Virus record (IMG/VR): IMGVR_UViG_3300025897_000086
Span: 1 to 24,504 of that record
Reading direction: 5' to 3' (one strand)
Origin: a virus
Length of the DNA stretch: 24,504 nucleotides
The notes below the pieces were generated by a model. That model was not told where the DNA came from and ran no database searches. It was given only the letters and a program-made list of their open reading frames with translations. The translations under genes were made by a program, and so were the position numbers. This document shows, in pieces, positions 1-7,367 of this stretch (position 1 is its first letter; every line of letters begins with the position of its first letter).

Positions 1-1
1 T

Positions 2-340
2 TCTGGAATATTCTCTATTACTGATAACCAAGTTAACTATGCAAACACTAATACTACTTCCGGTAACACTAATTCACAACCTCTTAATATGAGTGGTACT
101 TCATCATTATCGGAAATATATTTTATAATTCAAGGTAATAATACTCCGACCGGAGGTATTGATGGATTTAGTAGTTTAAAAATAACTGACGGTACTAATA
201 ACTACAATGGTGTAGGAACCGAAGAATATAATGATAAGTATAGAGTTACATTTAATATTGGTTCCGCAAAAGGAAGAACCTTCTATTGGGGACAAGCTGC
301 TTCGGCAACCATAGGTGTGCTTGAGATAGAAGACGCTTAA
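2..340 (+). CDS. 3' end of a probable phage structural/fibre protein (partial, 5' end outside window)
   Basis: The reading frame is open from the first bases of the window to a TAA at 338-340, giving at least 112 residues. An in-frame ATG at 89 is probably internal, because the same low-complexity composition continues upstream of it. The protein is rich in Asn, Thr, Ser and Gly, with short alternating hydrophobic stretches (YFIIQGNN, YRVTFNIGS) that suggest a beta-structured domain. It ends with GVLEIEDA. This composition is typical of tail-fibre, tail-spike or head-decoration C-terminal domains, but I recognise no specific family. The next gene starts after a 48-nt A-rich spacer. That the partial gene is structural is an inference from composition only. 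Confidence 0.5.
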   Translation, partial: SGIFSITDNQVNYANTNTTSGNTNSQPLNMSGTSSLSEIYFIIQGNNTPTGGIDGFSSLKITDGTNNYNGVGTEEYNDKYRVTFNIGSAKGRTFYWGQAASATIGVLEIEDA

Positions 341-388
341 CAGAACTTCTTATAAAATTAAAGTAGTAAAATAGAAAATTAAAAAGTT

Positions 389-802
389 ATGTGGTTGTAT
401 AAGGATAAGGTTGTAGAGAGTATTCAAGATATGCCCGAAAATACTTACGGGTTTATTTATAAAGTAATACACCCACCAACCGGTAAACAGTATATTGGTA
501 GGAAGGTACTACAATTTAATAGAACTCTTCCTCCTCTAAAAGGAACAAAACGTAAACGTAAAATAATTAAAGAATCAGATTGGCTTAAGTATTACGGTTC
601 ACATAAAGATATCTTATCTTTAGTAAAAGAAGGTAAACAATCTGAATTTGAAAGAGAAATAATACAATATGTACCCAATAAAAAGCTTTTAACTTATTTT
701 GAATGTAAATACCTATTTATATATGAAGTTCTAGAAAAACCAGACCTTTATATTAATGATAATATTTTAGGTAAATTTTACCGTAAAGATTTTACACAAT
801 GA
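389..802 (+). CDS. GIY-YIG nuclease-like protein (Seg-like homing endonuclease family)
   Basis: The 137-residue protein begins with a GIY-YIG-type core: G21-F-I-Y24 and, after a short turn, Y35-I-G37 followed by R38-K39. A basic stretch (KGTKRKRK, about 51-58) follows, then the D64-W...Y-Y-G-S71 motif found in phage Seg-like proteins, and E105 in FECKYLF as a candidate metal-binding glutamate. GIY-YIG enzymes cut DNA with a tyrosine and a metal-binding glutamate. In T4-like phages such genes can be freestanding homing endonucleases, though many relatives seem to be stable residents of the genome. The last four bases overlap the next gene's ATG (ATGA), so it is built into the operon rather than being an obvious insertion. 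The fold is fairly clear; whether it is an active homing enzyme is not. Confidence 0.6.
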   Translation: MWLYKDKVVESIQDMPENTYGFIYKVIHPPTGKQYIGRKVLQFNRTLPPLKGTKRKRKIIKESDWLKYYGSHKDILSLVKEGKQSEFEREIIQYVPNKKLLTYFECKYLFIYEVLEKPDLYINDNILGKFYRKDFTQ

Positions 803-1587
803 TCAAACTTAAAGACGTAATCGGATACCCCTCTCTAAAGTACCACTTAGACAACAAACTCTCTTTACATGAGCATGTCTACCGTTATAGCTCTGAAGCC
901 TTTATACAGTTGTTTAAAGAAGCAAGAGAAGCCCTTAGCGACAGGGATATAGAGTTAGAAGAAGAGGATAGAGAGCTTCTAGAGACAACAGACATTGGTG
1001 AATACGGAGATTATAATGGTATGAGAGTTCCTTTAGATCTTCCAATGGCATCATCAAAGTATAATCCTTTATTTGAAATCGGAGCATATATTGATGAAAT
1101 GATGGAAAATGAAGCTCTTTTAGACGAAGGTGCTTCTTTAGATGAATTAATTAACTTTGAAGAAATCAAAGAACTAGTAGAGTCTATAGGTGCAAAGATA
1201 AATATGGATAAGTTCAGACAAGCTGTTTCCCTAAACAAAGAAGAGCTTGACTATAACGGTTACGATATGATAAAAGCATCAGTCGACTATATAGCAGAAT
1301 TAGAGTACAAAGGAAAAAAAGTACAACTAAACAAACCAAAACGTGGAGGTTCTAAAAAGTTTTACGTTTATGTTAAGAATCCAAAAACAGGTAATGTTAA
1401 AAAAGTTTCTTTCGGTGACACTAATCTTTCTGTAAAATTTAAACAACCAGGCGCCAGAGCATCTTTTGCCGCACGCCATAAATGCTCTACTAAAAAGGAT
1501 AAAACTAAAGCAGGTTACTGGTCATGTAATATAGGCCGGTATTGGAAATCCCTCGGTGGAAGTGCTAACTTCTCAGGATATTGGTGA
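799..1587 (+). CDS. phage protein of unknown function with a C-terminal KKFYVYV / SFAARHKC domain
   Basis: This protein has 262 residues. An N-terminal half of about 100 residues is helical and acidic (YRYSSEAFIQLFKEARE, then a run of Glu/Asp). The middle is also acidic. The basic C-terminal domain (about 178-262) contains KKFYVYVKNPKTGNVKKVSF and then SFAARHKC...YWSCNIGRYW. I recognise this C-terminal module from uncultured T4-like marine and freshwater phages, where it is repeatedly attached to different N-termini; its function is unknown. The His/Cys pattern could bind a metal, but there are too few Cys to call a zinc finger. The N-terminus MIKLKDVIGYP resembles the capsid-targeting tag of other genes here but has no L/I-x-E site nearby, so I do not count it. 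The start overlaps the preceding stop by four bases. Confidence 0.6.
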   Translation: MIKLKDVIGYPSLKYHLDNKLSLHEHVYRYSSEAFIQLFKEAREALSDRDIELEEEDRELLETTDIGEYGDYNGMRVPLDLPMASSKYNPLFEIGAYIDEMMENEALLDEGASLDELINFEEIKELVESIGAKINMDKFRQAVSLNKEELDYNGYDMIKASVDYIAELEYKGKKVQLNKPKRGGSKKFYVYVKNPKTGNVKKVSFGDTNLSVKFKQPGARASFAARHKCSTKKDKTKAGYWSCNIGRYWKSLGGSANFSGYW

Positions 1588-1595
1588 TAAAATAA

Positions 1596-1850
1596 ATGGC
1601 TAGACCGTATATAGAACAGGAAGACATTAGAACTTTCCTAGCTGCGTCCCCCAGTGCCGAATTTGTTTGGCATAGAGATAGAGAAGATAGATGGATTAAA
1701 TCGTTAGACAATACTGATTGGAAATTTCAATTAGATAATAAAACTCCTACTACCCTAAATAAGGAGAAACTATTTATACCCAAAGAAACGTATCACCGTT
1801 TAATAAAAGGAACTGGTGATTTAAAATTAAAAGTAATAAAAGTAAATTAA
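1596..1850 (+). CDS. small hypothetical phage protein (84 aa)
   Basis: The ATG follows the upstream stop by 8 nt (GATAAAATAA), an A-rich leader without a Shine-Dalgarno sequence, as elsewhere in this genome. The product is a small soluble protein with a Trp/Arg/Asp-rich centre (VWHRDREDRWIKS) and a Lys-rich C-terminus. It has no membrane segment, Cys cluster or recognisable catalytic motif. It lies between the 262-aa protein and a 45-aa basic protein in one tight operon, so it is likely co-expressed with them. I do not recognise the family. Confidence 0.55.
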   Translation: MARPYIEQEDIRTFLAASPSAEFVWHRDREDRWIKSLDNTDWKFQLDNKTPTTLNKEKLFIPKETYHRLIKGTGDLKLKVIKVN

Positions 1851-1852
1851 AA

Positions 1853-1990
1853 ATGGCAAAAGCTACAGCAGGAGGTAATTTTTTACGTACAGAAAGAAAA
1901 AAAAGACCGGGAGTACACGCAAAAACTAAAATTTCTGTACACAAGACCGGTAAGAACTATAAAAAACCCTATGTGGGCCAAGGCAAATGA
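1853..1990 (+). CDS. very small basic phage protein (45 aa)
   Basis: This short frame fills the gap between two larger genes: ATG two bases after the upstream TAA, stop TGA at 1988-1990, overlapping the next ATG by four bases (ATGA). The product starts MAKATAGGNFLRTERKKRPG and ends KPYVGQGK. Thirteen of its 45 residues are Lys or Arg, with one Glu and no Asp. The complete filling of the gap, the coupled start/stop junctions and the strong composition support a real gene. I recall similar small basic proteins from uncultured T4-like phages. A nucleic-acid-binding or head-internal role is possible but not shown. Confidence 0.7.
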   Translation: MAKATAGGNFLRTERKKRPGVHAKTKISVHKTGKNYKKPYVGQGK

Positions 1991-2484
1991 TAAAACTATC
2001 AAAAATATTACTAGAAGAACCTGTTGCTCAAGCAGCTGCTAAAGCAATTGACGCAGCAATTAACAGTGTAGATGAAAATATGAGCTACGGTGACTTCGCT
2101 AAAGCTGTTTCTATAATTATACTTGATCAGTATGGTTCACATAATATTGATCCTTTTATGAAAGATCTTCATAATCATCTCGGCATTAACGAAGCATCAA
2201 AAAATAACTCATCTCTAAAAAGTATTGAAAGCATCAGTATATCATACACTGACTCAGGAAAATACTACGGCACATACGTTCATTATAAAAAAGAAGGATC
2301 TTCAGCCCCTATACTCAACCGCAGTAAACTTTGGATAGACGAAGCAAACAAATTGTTAAACATGCTTGAAATAAATGGAGAAATTGATATGAGGTATGAT
2401 GAAGAAAAACTAAGCAAGATAGTATCACAGCTTGAATCAAAAGGTATCCAAGCAGACTTTGACGATGCAATGGATGTAAGCTAA
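1987..2484 (+). CDS. tagged phage protein of unknown function (N-terminal capsid-targeting-like sequence)
   Basis: The 165-residue protein starts MIKLSKILLEEPVA. Residues L8-L9-E10 form an L-x-E site after a short Lys/Leu/Ile-rich segment, like the T4 capsid-targeting sequence cut by the gp21 protease. The body is a helical domain with DFAKAVSIIILDQYGSHNID (about 36-55), followed by a beta-rich segment (SISYTDSGKYYGTYVHYKK) and an amphipathic C-terminus. I recognise the YGSHN...PFM region as recurrent in uncultured T4-like phages, without a known function. It overlaps the upstream stop by four bases and the downstream ATG by one base, so translation is probably coupled. Delivery into the head is inferred from the tag. 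Confidence 0.6.
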   Translation: MIKLSKILLEEPVAQAAAKAIDAAINSVDENMSYGDFAKAVSIIILDQYGSHNIDPFMKDLHNHLGINEASKNNSSLKSIESISISYTDSGKYYGTYVHYKKEGSSAPILNRSKLWIDEANKLLNMLEINGEIDMRYDEEKLSKIVSQLESKGIQADFDDAMDVS

Positions 2485-2915
2485 TGAAACTTTTAAACAT
2501 ACTCCTTAACGAAGTTCTCGATGCTACTCCTGAGTTTAATCAGGAGGTTTCTAAGTTAAAAGACCAAGGAGCAACATTTATTGGCCAAGGAGACTATGGA
2601 AAAGTATTTAAACTTGGAGATAAAATAGTAAAAATCACATCAGACTCTGATGAAATACTTCACGTAAAACTCTTAAAAGGTAAGAAAACAAATAATTTTG
2701 TTTATATTTACGATATAAGGGTGATAAACGATCGCCTTGCTGTTATTACAATGGAAGACCTAGAAGAATTTAAAGGTGAAGTACCTCAAAAATTTATACA
2801 AGCTGCAGAACAAGAAGCAGAAAAATACGGGATAGACTCAGAGGAACTTGATTTTATTGGGGACAACATAATGATTGACCCTATAACAGGTAACTTAAAG
2901 ATGGTTGATGTATAA
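2484..2915 (+). CDS. minimal protein-kinase-like protein with capsid-targeting-like N-terminus
   Basis: The 143-residue protein starts MKLLNILLNEV, with an L8-N9-E10 site fitting prohead-protease cleavage. The rest reads as a pared-down protein kinase fold: glycine loop G34-Q-G-D-Y-G39-K-V, lysine K50 in KIVKIT (the VAIK position), hinge-like AVITMEDLEE (about 86-95), catalytic-loop-like D123-F-I-G-D-N128 with the D-x4-N spacing of HRDxxxxN, and D142 in KMVDV at the DFG position. The protein stops one residue after that Asp, so there is no activation loop or C-lobe helix set. It could phosphorylate a small molecule or a protein, or be a binding-only pseudokinase. It is translationally coupled to the previous tagged gene and is followed by the only intergenic gap in this part of the operon. 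Confidence 0.6.
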   Translation: MKLLNILLNEVLDATPEFNQEVSKLKDQGATFIGQGDYGKVFKLGDKIVKITSDSDEILHVKLLKGKKTNNFVYIYDIRVINDRLAVITMEDLEEFKGEVPQKFIQAAEQEAEKYGIDSEELDFIGDNIMIDPITGNLKMVDV

Positions 2916-2925
2916 GTAACATTTA

Positions 2926-2977
2926 GTTGCTTTTCTGAATAAAAGTTCGTATATTTAAGTATTAGTTACGGACTTTT
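2926..2977 (+). promoter_or_regulatory. Bacteroidota-type promoter candidate with overlapping inverted repeat
   Basis: In the 64-nt gap before the primase gene, GTTG at 2926-2929 is followed after 20 nt by TATATTTA at 2950-2957. This fits the Bacteroidota consensus TTTG, 19-20 nt, TAnnTTTG apart from the first and last positions. An 11-bp inverted repeat overlaps it: AAAAGTTCGTA (2941-2951) pairs with TACGGACTTTT (2967-2977), with one G-U pair and a 15-nt loop, ending three bases before the primase ATG. It could be an operator, a weak terminator for the upstream operon, or an RNA hairpin close to the start codon. Confidence 0.4.
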
Positions 2978-2979
2978 AT

Positions 2980-3906
2980 ATGGATTATACATTTTTACTA
3001 GGCTCTATTGAAGGCATACTGGGCAAGGGTCAAAAGAGAGCAAGAGATAATTATGCTTTCCATTGTCCTTTTTGCAATCACCGTAAGCCTAAGTTAGAGA
3101 TCAATATGGCTCCTAACAGTGAAGGCTTCAATCCTTGGGAGTGCTGGGTTTGTGAAACCAAAGGTAAGACTATTAGGTCTTTCCTGAAGCAATTAAGAAT
3201 CCCTTCCGACCAATCACAAGAAATTTTAAAATATATCCCTAAAGGATCCTATATAGATTACAATCCTGTAACTATTGTTGAACTTCCAAAAGAATACCAA
3301 CCCCTCTGGAATGCATCAACTACATCCTATATTGTAAGAAACGTAAAAAAGTACTTATATGACAGAGGACTTAACGACAATGATTTTATTAAATATAGTA
3401 TTGGATACTGTACAACTGGAGAATATGGAGGACGAATTATATTTCCAAGTTATACTTCATCCAATCAACTCAATTTCTTTGTTGCAAGAAGCTATGATAG
3501 CAGCTACTTTAAATACAAAAACCCAGAAACATCAAAAGACATAGTCTTCTTTGAAAACCTAATTAACTGGAACCAGCCTATAATAATATGTGAAGGAGTA
3601 TTTGATGCTATCGCTATTAGAAGAAATGCTGTTCCTGTACTAGGAAAATCTATCTCCAAAGCGTTACTAAAGAGAATTATAGTCTCAGGAGTAGAAGACA
3701 TATACATTGCATTAGACAAAGATGCATTTAAAAAAGCTATACAATACTGTGAACAATTTATAAAATTAGGCAAAAGGGTCTACCTAGTTGAATTAGATGA
3801 AAAAGATCCAAGTGAGATGGGCTTTCAAGCCTTTACTAAATATATTCAATCAGCTCAGGAGTTAGATTTAACTACCTTGATGCAACATAAGATTTATGCT
3901 ATATGA
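2980..3906 (+). CDS. gp61: DNA primase, DnaG-type (T4 gp61-like)
   Basis: The 308-residue protein has an N-terminal zinc-binding domain (C29-x2-C32 and C55-x2-C58) and a C-terminal TOPRIM domain with IIICEG (E205) and ALDKDA (D246, D248), which coordinate the catalytic metals. These domains synthesise RNA primers for lagging-strand DNA synthesis, the zinc domain reading the template. The length is slightly below T4 gp61 (about 340 residues). A helicase (gp41-like) partner is expected elsewhere in the phage. This is the first gene after a 64-nt gap that carries a promoter candidate and a hairpin. Its end overlaps the next gene, a nuclease, by four bases. The primase assignment is solid; equivalence to gp61 rests on architecture and phage type. 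Confidence 0.85.
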   Translation: MDYTFLLGSIEGILGKGQKRARDNYAFHCPFCNHRKPKLEINMAPNSEGFNPWECWVCETKGKTIRSFLKQLRIPSDQSQEILKYIPKGSYIDYNPVTIVELPKEYQPLWNASTTSYIVRNVKKYLYDRGLNDNDFIKYSIGYCTTGEYGGRIIFPSYTSSNQLNFFVARSYDSSYFKYKNPETSKDIVFFENLINWNQPIIICEGVFDAIAIRRNAVPVLGKSISKALLKRIIVSGVEDIYIALDKDAFKKAIQYCEQFIKLGKRVYLVELDEKDPSEMGFQAFTKYIQSAQELDLTTLMQHKIYAI

Positions 3907-4685
3907 TAAGACAAGGTACTAATATTTTAAAAGAGAATTCTAGAAAACGATTAGAATTTAATCCGGATTTAAAACAGATTAATTTTCTAGACAGAAGAGT
4001 CTATAAAAGATCGGACGGAGTATACTATCCATCCGTAACTACTATACTCCAGTATATGCCCAAAAATAAGTTCTTTGACAACTGGTTAAAGGATGTTGGG
4101 CATAACGCCGATCTAATTTTAATAAAAGCAGGTAAAGAAGGTACTCAAGTTCACGAAGCAGCTGAAAAACTAGTTTTAGGCGAAGAAGTTTCCTGGATGG
4201 ATGATTTCGGTAAGGCTAAGTATTCTCAAATAGTTTGGGAAATGATACTTAAGTTTTATGATTTTTGGACCACACATAAACCGGAACTAATTTCTACCGA
4301 ACAGTTTGTCTGGTCTGATGAACACAAATATGCAGGTACAGCCGACTTGGTTGTTAAGATGGATGGTGAAATATGGCTACTGGATTTAAAAACTTCAAAT
4401 GCTTTACACCGTTCTTACGATTTACAGCTTGCAGCATATGCTAAAGCAATGGTAGAAGTTAAAAATCAAAAAATAGACAGAACCGGCATTATATGGTTAA
4501 AAGCAAATACTAGATCAAATTCTAAAAAAGAAGGAGTTTACCAAGGAAAAGGATGGCAGATTAAAGTTACAGACAACATAGATTATAACTTTGATTTATT
4601 TCAAACTATATACAAGCTTTATAGACTGGAGAACCCAACAACCGAACCTATTTATAATAGTTACCCAACAACCTTAAAACTATGA
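3903..4685 (+). CDS. PD-(D/E)XK nuclease, RecB/Cas4-like exonuclease
   Basis: The 260-residue protein carries the signature residues of RecB-family nucleases in order: G80-T-Q-V-H84-E85 in a helix, AGTAD148 in the first core strand, LLD161-L-K163-T-S as the D-x-K metal and catalytic pair, and Q175-L-A-A-Y179 (the Q-x3-Y motif). Such enzymes cut single- or double-stranded DNA ends in recombination and repair or during host DNA degradation. No Fe-S cysteine cluster of the AddB/Cas4 type is visible. It overlaps the primase by four bases and the next gene by four bases (ATGA), so it probably belongs to the replication/recombination set. It has no capsid-targeting-like N-terminus, unlike the following gene. 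Confidence 0.8.
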   Translation: MIRQGTNILKENSRKRLEFNPDLKQINFLDRRVYKRSDGVYYPSVTTILQYMPKNKFFDNWLKDVGHNADLILIKAGKEGTQVHEAAEKLVLGEEVSWMDDFGKAKYSQIVWEMILKFYDFWTTHKPELISTEQFVWSDEHKYAGTADLVVKMDGEIWLLDLKTSNALHRSYDLQLAAYAKAMVEVKNQKIDRTGIIWLKANTRSNSKKEGVYQGKGWQIKVTDNIDYNFDLFQTIYKLYRLENPTTEPIYNSYPTTLKL

Positions 4686-5611
4686 AACTAATTAGAGTGC
4701 TTTTAGAAGCTACACAAAAACCAAAAGCTGTAATTATGGCAGGAGGTGCCGGTTCAGGTAAATCGTACCTTCTAAAACAATTAGATTTAGGAAGCCTTGA
4801 ACAATTTAACCCAGATAAATATATAGAAGATCCAAACAGCCCTGCTCATAATAATTTATCAGCAGCTACAGCTCAAACAAATAAAGATGTATTACAAGCT
4901 ATAGAGAATAAAACTAGCTTTGTTTGGGATACTACAGCATCTAATTCTTCAAAGGTTAAAGATATAATAAAAGCAGGTTACGATGTCTATATGGTGATGG
5001 TATACACACACCCTATGATATCATATATTTCAAATTTTCAATCTAGAGAAAGAAATGTACCAGCATCGGCTGTATTCTCAACTTGGCGTAACGTATACCA
5101 GCTTATCTCCGACTACTCCAAAATGACTGGTGGTAACTTATCTATATTTATTAACGATAGGGATGGGAAGTACGGTAAAGAAATAGAAGCTTTTAACACA
5201 GCAGCAAAAAACGGAGCATCTGGTATAGCAGACTACTTAGCTTCCTATAACAAACAGAACGACATTGGGGCATCTTCTTTTAGAAAACCTATTGAAATGT
5301 CTAAAGAAGATGAGCAAGAATTTAATAAGGCAGCCCAAGGCATAGATTACGATAAAGGTTCATACGGAGAGGACAGGGCTATAAAGAACGCTTTTATAAA
5401 GGCATACCAAAAGAACGGAGCAGGACCTGGGGCTGATAAGTTAAAAGACTCCATAAAAAAGTATAGAGAGAATAGGGATAAGCAGAATCAAAGAGAAAAA
5501 GAAGTTTTAGATAATATCGGAGAAATGTTGTTTTCTTCTGAGTTTCAAGAATTACTTAAACATTCTACACCCTCTGAGATTGATTCTGCAGTGCAAACAT
5601 TTCTTACATAA
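4682..5611 (+). CDS. zeta-toxin-like P-loop kinase with capsid-targeting-like N-terminus
   Basis: The 309-residue protein starts MKLIRVLLEATQ. L7-L8-E9 followed by A10 matches the T4 prohead-protease site, including the Ala. A P-loop kinase domain follows at once: Walker A G21-G-A-G-S-G-K27-S28, NPD45K in the position of the zeta-toxin Asp, and FVWD83-T-T-A-S-N resembling the ETT strand of zeta toxins and polynucleotide kinases. RNVPASAVFSTW (about 129-140) could hold the Arg residues of a lid. The C-terminal 100 residues are charged and helical, and contain D231-R-A-I-K-N-A237, close to a motif in the 553-aa head protein (381-387). Zeta toxins phosphorylate UDP-N-acetyl-sugars; related enzymes act on nucleic-acid ends or small metabolites. 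The substrate is unknown. Both junctions overlap neighbours. Confidence 0.65.
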   Translation: MKLIRVLLEATQKPKAVIMAGGAGSGKSYLLKQLDLGSLEQFNPDKYIEDPNSPAHNNLSAATAQTNKDVLQAIENKTSFVWDTTASNSSKVKDIIKAGYDVYMVMVYTHPMISYISNFQSRERNVPASAVFSTWRNVYQLISDYSKMTGGNLSIFINDRDGKYGKEIEAFNTAAKNGASGIADYLASYNKQNDIGASSFRKPIEMSKEDEQEFNKAAQGIDYDKGSYGEDRAIKNAFIKAYQKNGAGPGADKLKDSIKKYRENRDKQNQREKEVLDNIGEMLFSSEFQELLKHSTPSEIDSAVQTFLT

Positions 5612-6813
5612 TGGCCACAGTATTATATCCAGGAGCATTTAAACCACCCCACCGCGGTCACTTTGAACTTATAAAAAGTTTAATAAAAGGTAATCATAGA
5701 GGAGTAGTATATGATATAGATACTGCTCAAGATGCTTTAGGTAGAGTTCTAAAAGGTGAAAGAGATAAAGTAGAACCTATAAATAAAGTTATTATATTTT
5801 TAGGAGGAGGTGAACGAAACGGAATTACTAAAGAAGAATCAAAAACTGTTTGGGATATATACAATAAGTACCTATCTAAAGTAGAAATAATAATAGGAAG
5901 TAAAAATCCAATGTCTGCAGCAAAAGACTACGCTAAGGAACACCCTGATCAGAAATTTTATGCTGTAACAGGTGTTAGAGGAGAAGAAGATGCTGTAGAT
6001 TTGAGAAGAGTTTCTACTTTTAAAAATAGACCAAATGTAGACGGACTTGCTGTCCCGGCACAAGGTAATCAAATCAGAGCTACTGATTTTAGAAAAACTA
6101 TATTAACAGGAAGTTTAGATGCAGTTATAGATTTTTTTCCAAAAGAACTTTCGAGAGAAGAAATATTACATATTATGAAGATACTTAAACAGAGTATTAT
6201 TGCTGAAACGATGTTAAATAACATTAACAACGTAATGGATAATTTATTTGAAGTAGAAGAAGGTTCATCTGGAACAGCAATTGCTCCAAAAGGTACTATG
6301 AGATCCTTAGATAGAACTAATCTACAAGATACATATACAAAACTCAGAAGACTTCTTGGAGATCAAGAGTACCATGTAACATATAATACCGATCACATAG
6401 AAATCAGAGTCAAGCAAGAAGGTGATGCCCCTGGATTTGATTATACCTCATATATGGCGTCTATTTTAGAACACATGATTGATCAGGGAATGAAAATTAC
6501 ACCTTTACCTGAGATTAAAATTAAGAAAGATTTAGCAGAATCTTTAAACTTCTTTGGTAGAACTGCATACTATAGCCCGACATTAAAAGAAGTTGCCATT
6601 TACACAGAAGGCAGACACCCAAAAGATGTTATGAGATCATTTGCTCATGAGATGATACACCATATGCAAAATTTAGAGGGTAGATTAGTAGAATTCAATA
6701 CAACAAATACTAATGAAGATGAAAATCTACTTGAATTAGAAAAAGAAGCTTACCTAAAAGGTAATATAACTTTTCGTAATTGGGAAGATAAAATTAAAAA
6801 TGAAAATAAATAA
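5611..6813 (+). CDS. fusion of a HxGH nucleotidyltransferase and an HExxH metallopeptidase-like domain
   Basis: The N-terminal half (about 1-185) is a cytidylyltransferase-fold nucleotidyltransferase: PGAFKPPH14-R-G-H17 is the HxGH motif and QIRATDFR (about 150-157) is the ISSTxxR-like signature. This family includes NMN, FMN and pantetheine-phosphate adenylyltransferases; the substrate is unknown. The C-terminal half (about 230-400) has a zincin motif H346-E-M-I-H350-H in a helix, preceded by a beta segment, as in gluzincin-type peptidases. Between them lies M189-K-I-L-K-Q-S-I-I-A-E199-T, a near copy of a T4-type capsid-targeting sequence with an I-A-E cleavage site. This suggests that two genes fused and that the peptidase half could be freed in the prohead. 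The ATG overlaps the upstream TAA by one base. Confidence 0.7.
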   Translation: MATVLYPGAFKPPHRGHFELIKSLIKGNHRGVVYDIDTAQDALGRVLKGERDKVEPINKVIIFLGGGERNGITKEESKTVWDIYNKYLSKVEIIIGSKNPMSAAKDYAKEHPDQKFYAVTGVRGEEDAVDLRRVSTFKNRPNVDGLAVPAQGNQIRATDFRKTILTGSLDAVIDFFPKELSREEILHIMKILKQSIIAETMLNNINNVMDNLFEVEEGSSGTAIAPKGTMRSLDRTNLQDTYTKLRRLLGDQEYHVTYNTDHIEIRVKQEGDAPGFDYTSYMASILEHMIDQGMKITPLPEIKIKKDLAESLNFFGRTAYYSPTLKEVAIYTEGRHPKDVMRSFAHEMIHHMQNLEGRLVEFNTTNTNEDENLLELEKEAYLKGNITFRNWEDKIKNENK

Positions 6814-6818
6814 AGGTT

Positions 6819-7367
6819 ATGGGAAAAAGTATAAAAGACTTAATAGGAGAAGGCTACCCGCTCAAAACAGAAAAAAAATTACCACCGTATAAGATATACT
6901 GTGACATGGATGGAGTGTTAACAGATTTTGAATCAAGATTTGAACACTTTACTGGAATGTCTCCTAAAGACTATGAAGCTAAACACGGAAGAAGTCCTTT
7001 CTGGCAGTTAATAGATGTTACTGTAGGAATAAAATTCTGGTCAGAGATGGAATGGATGCCCAATGGTCTACAACTTTGGAGCTTTATACAATCTTATAAG
7101 CCTGATATTTTAACTTCTCCTTCTAGAGATAACAATTCAAGATTAGGTAAAAATTTATGGGTCAGTAAACACATAAGCCCTAACCCTAAAGTCATATTTT
7201 CTTACTCCGCAGACAAACATAGATATGCTAATGAGAACTCTATCTTAATAGATGATAAAGAATCTAATATACAAGAGTGGGCAGCCAAAGGCGGCATAGC
7301 AATACGTTGTGAGAATGGAAATGTAAATCATGTTATAGAAAAATTAAAAGTGTTAGGTTATGAATAA
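6819..7367 (+). CDS. HAD-superfamily phosphatase (5'-nucleotidase-like) with capsid-targeting-like N-terminus
   Basis: The 182-residue protein begins MGKSIKDLIGEGYPL, with an I9-G-E11 site fitting prohead-protease cleavage. A HAD hydrolase core follows: motif I YCD29-M-D31-G-V-L-T, motif II near ILTSPSR (Thr/Ser), and motif IV ILIDDKESN with the metal-binding Asp pair near residue 149. The size and the DMDGVLTDF start resemble phage and bacterial 5'(3')-deoxyribonucleotidases (NT5C type), which dephosphorylate nucleoside monophosphates. The substrate is inferred from resemblance only. ATG follows the preceding stop by 5 nt (AGGTT), one of the few starts here with a purine-rich lead. The gene overlaps the next one by eight bases. 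Confidence 0.7.
   Translation: MGKSIKDLIGEGYPLKTEKKLPPYKIYCDMDGVLTDFESRFEHFTGMSPKDYEAKHGRSPFWQLIDVTVGIKFWSEMEWMPNGLQLWSFIQSYKPDILTSPSRDNNSRLGKNLWVSKHISPNPKVIFSYSADKHRYANENSILIDDKESNIQEWAAKGGIAIRCENGNVNHVIEKLKVLGYE

Noticed and set aside
389-802. GIY-YIG gene as a recently inserted mobile element
   Set aside because: Its end overlaps the next gene by four bases, base composition matches neighbours, and no flanking duplication or interrupted gene is visible.
799-831. N-terminus MIKLKDVIGYP as another capsid tag
   Set aside because: The start looks similar, but there is no L/I-x-E site in the first 30 residues, so I did not count it.
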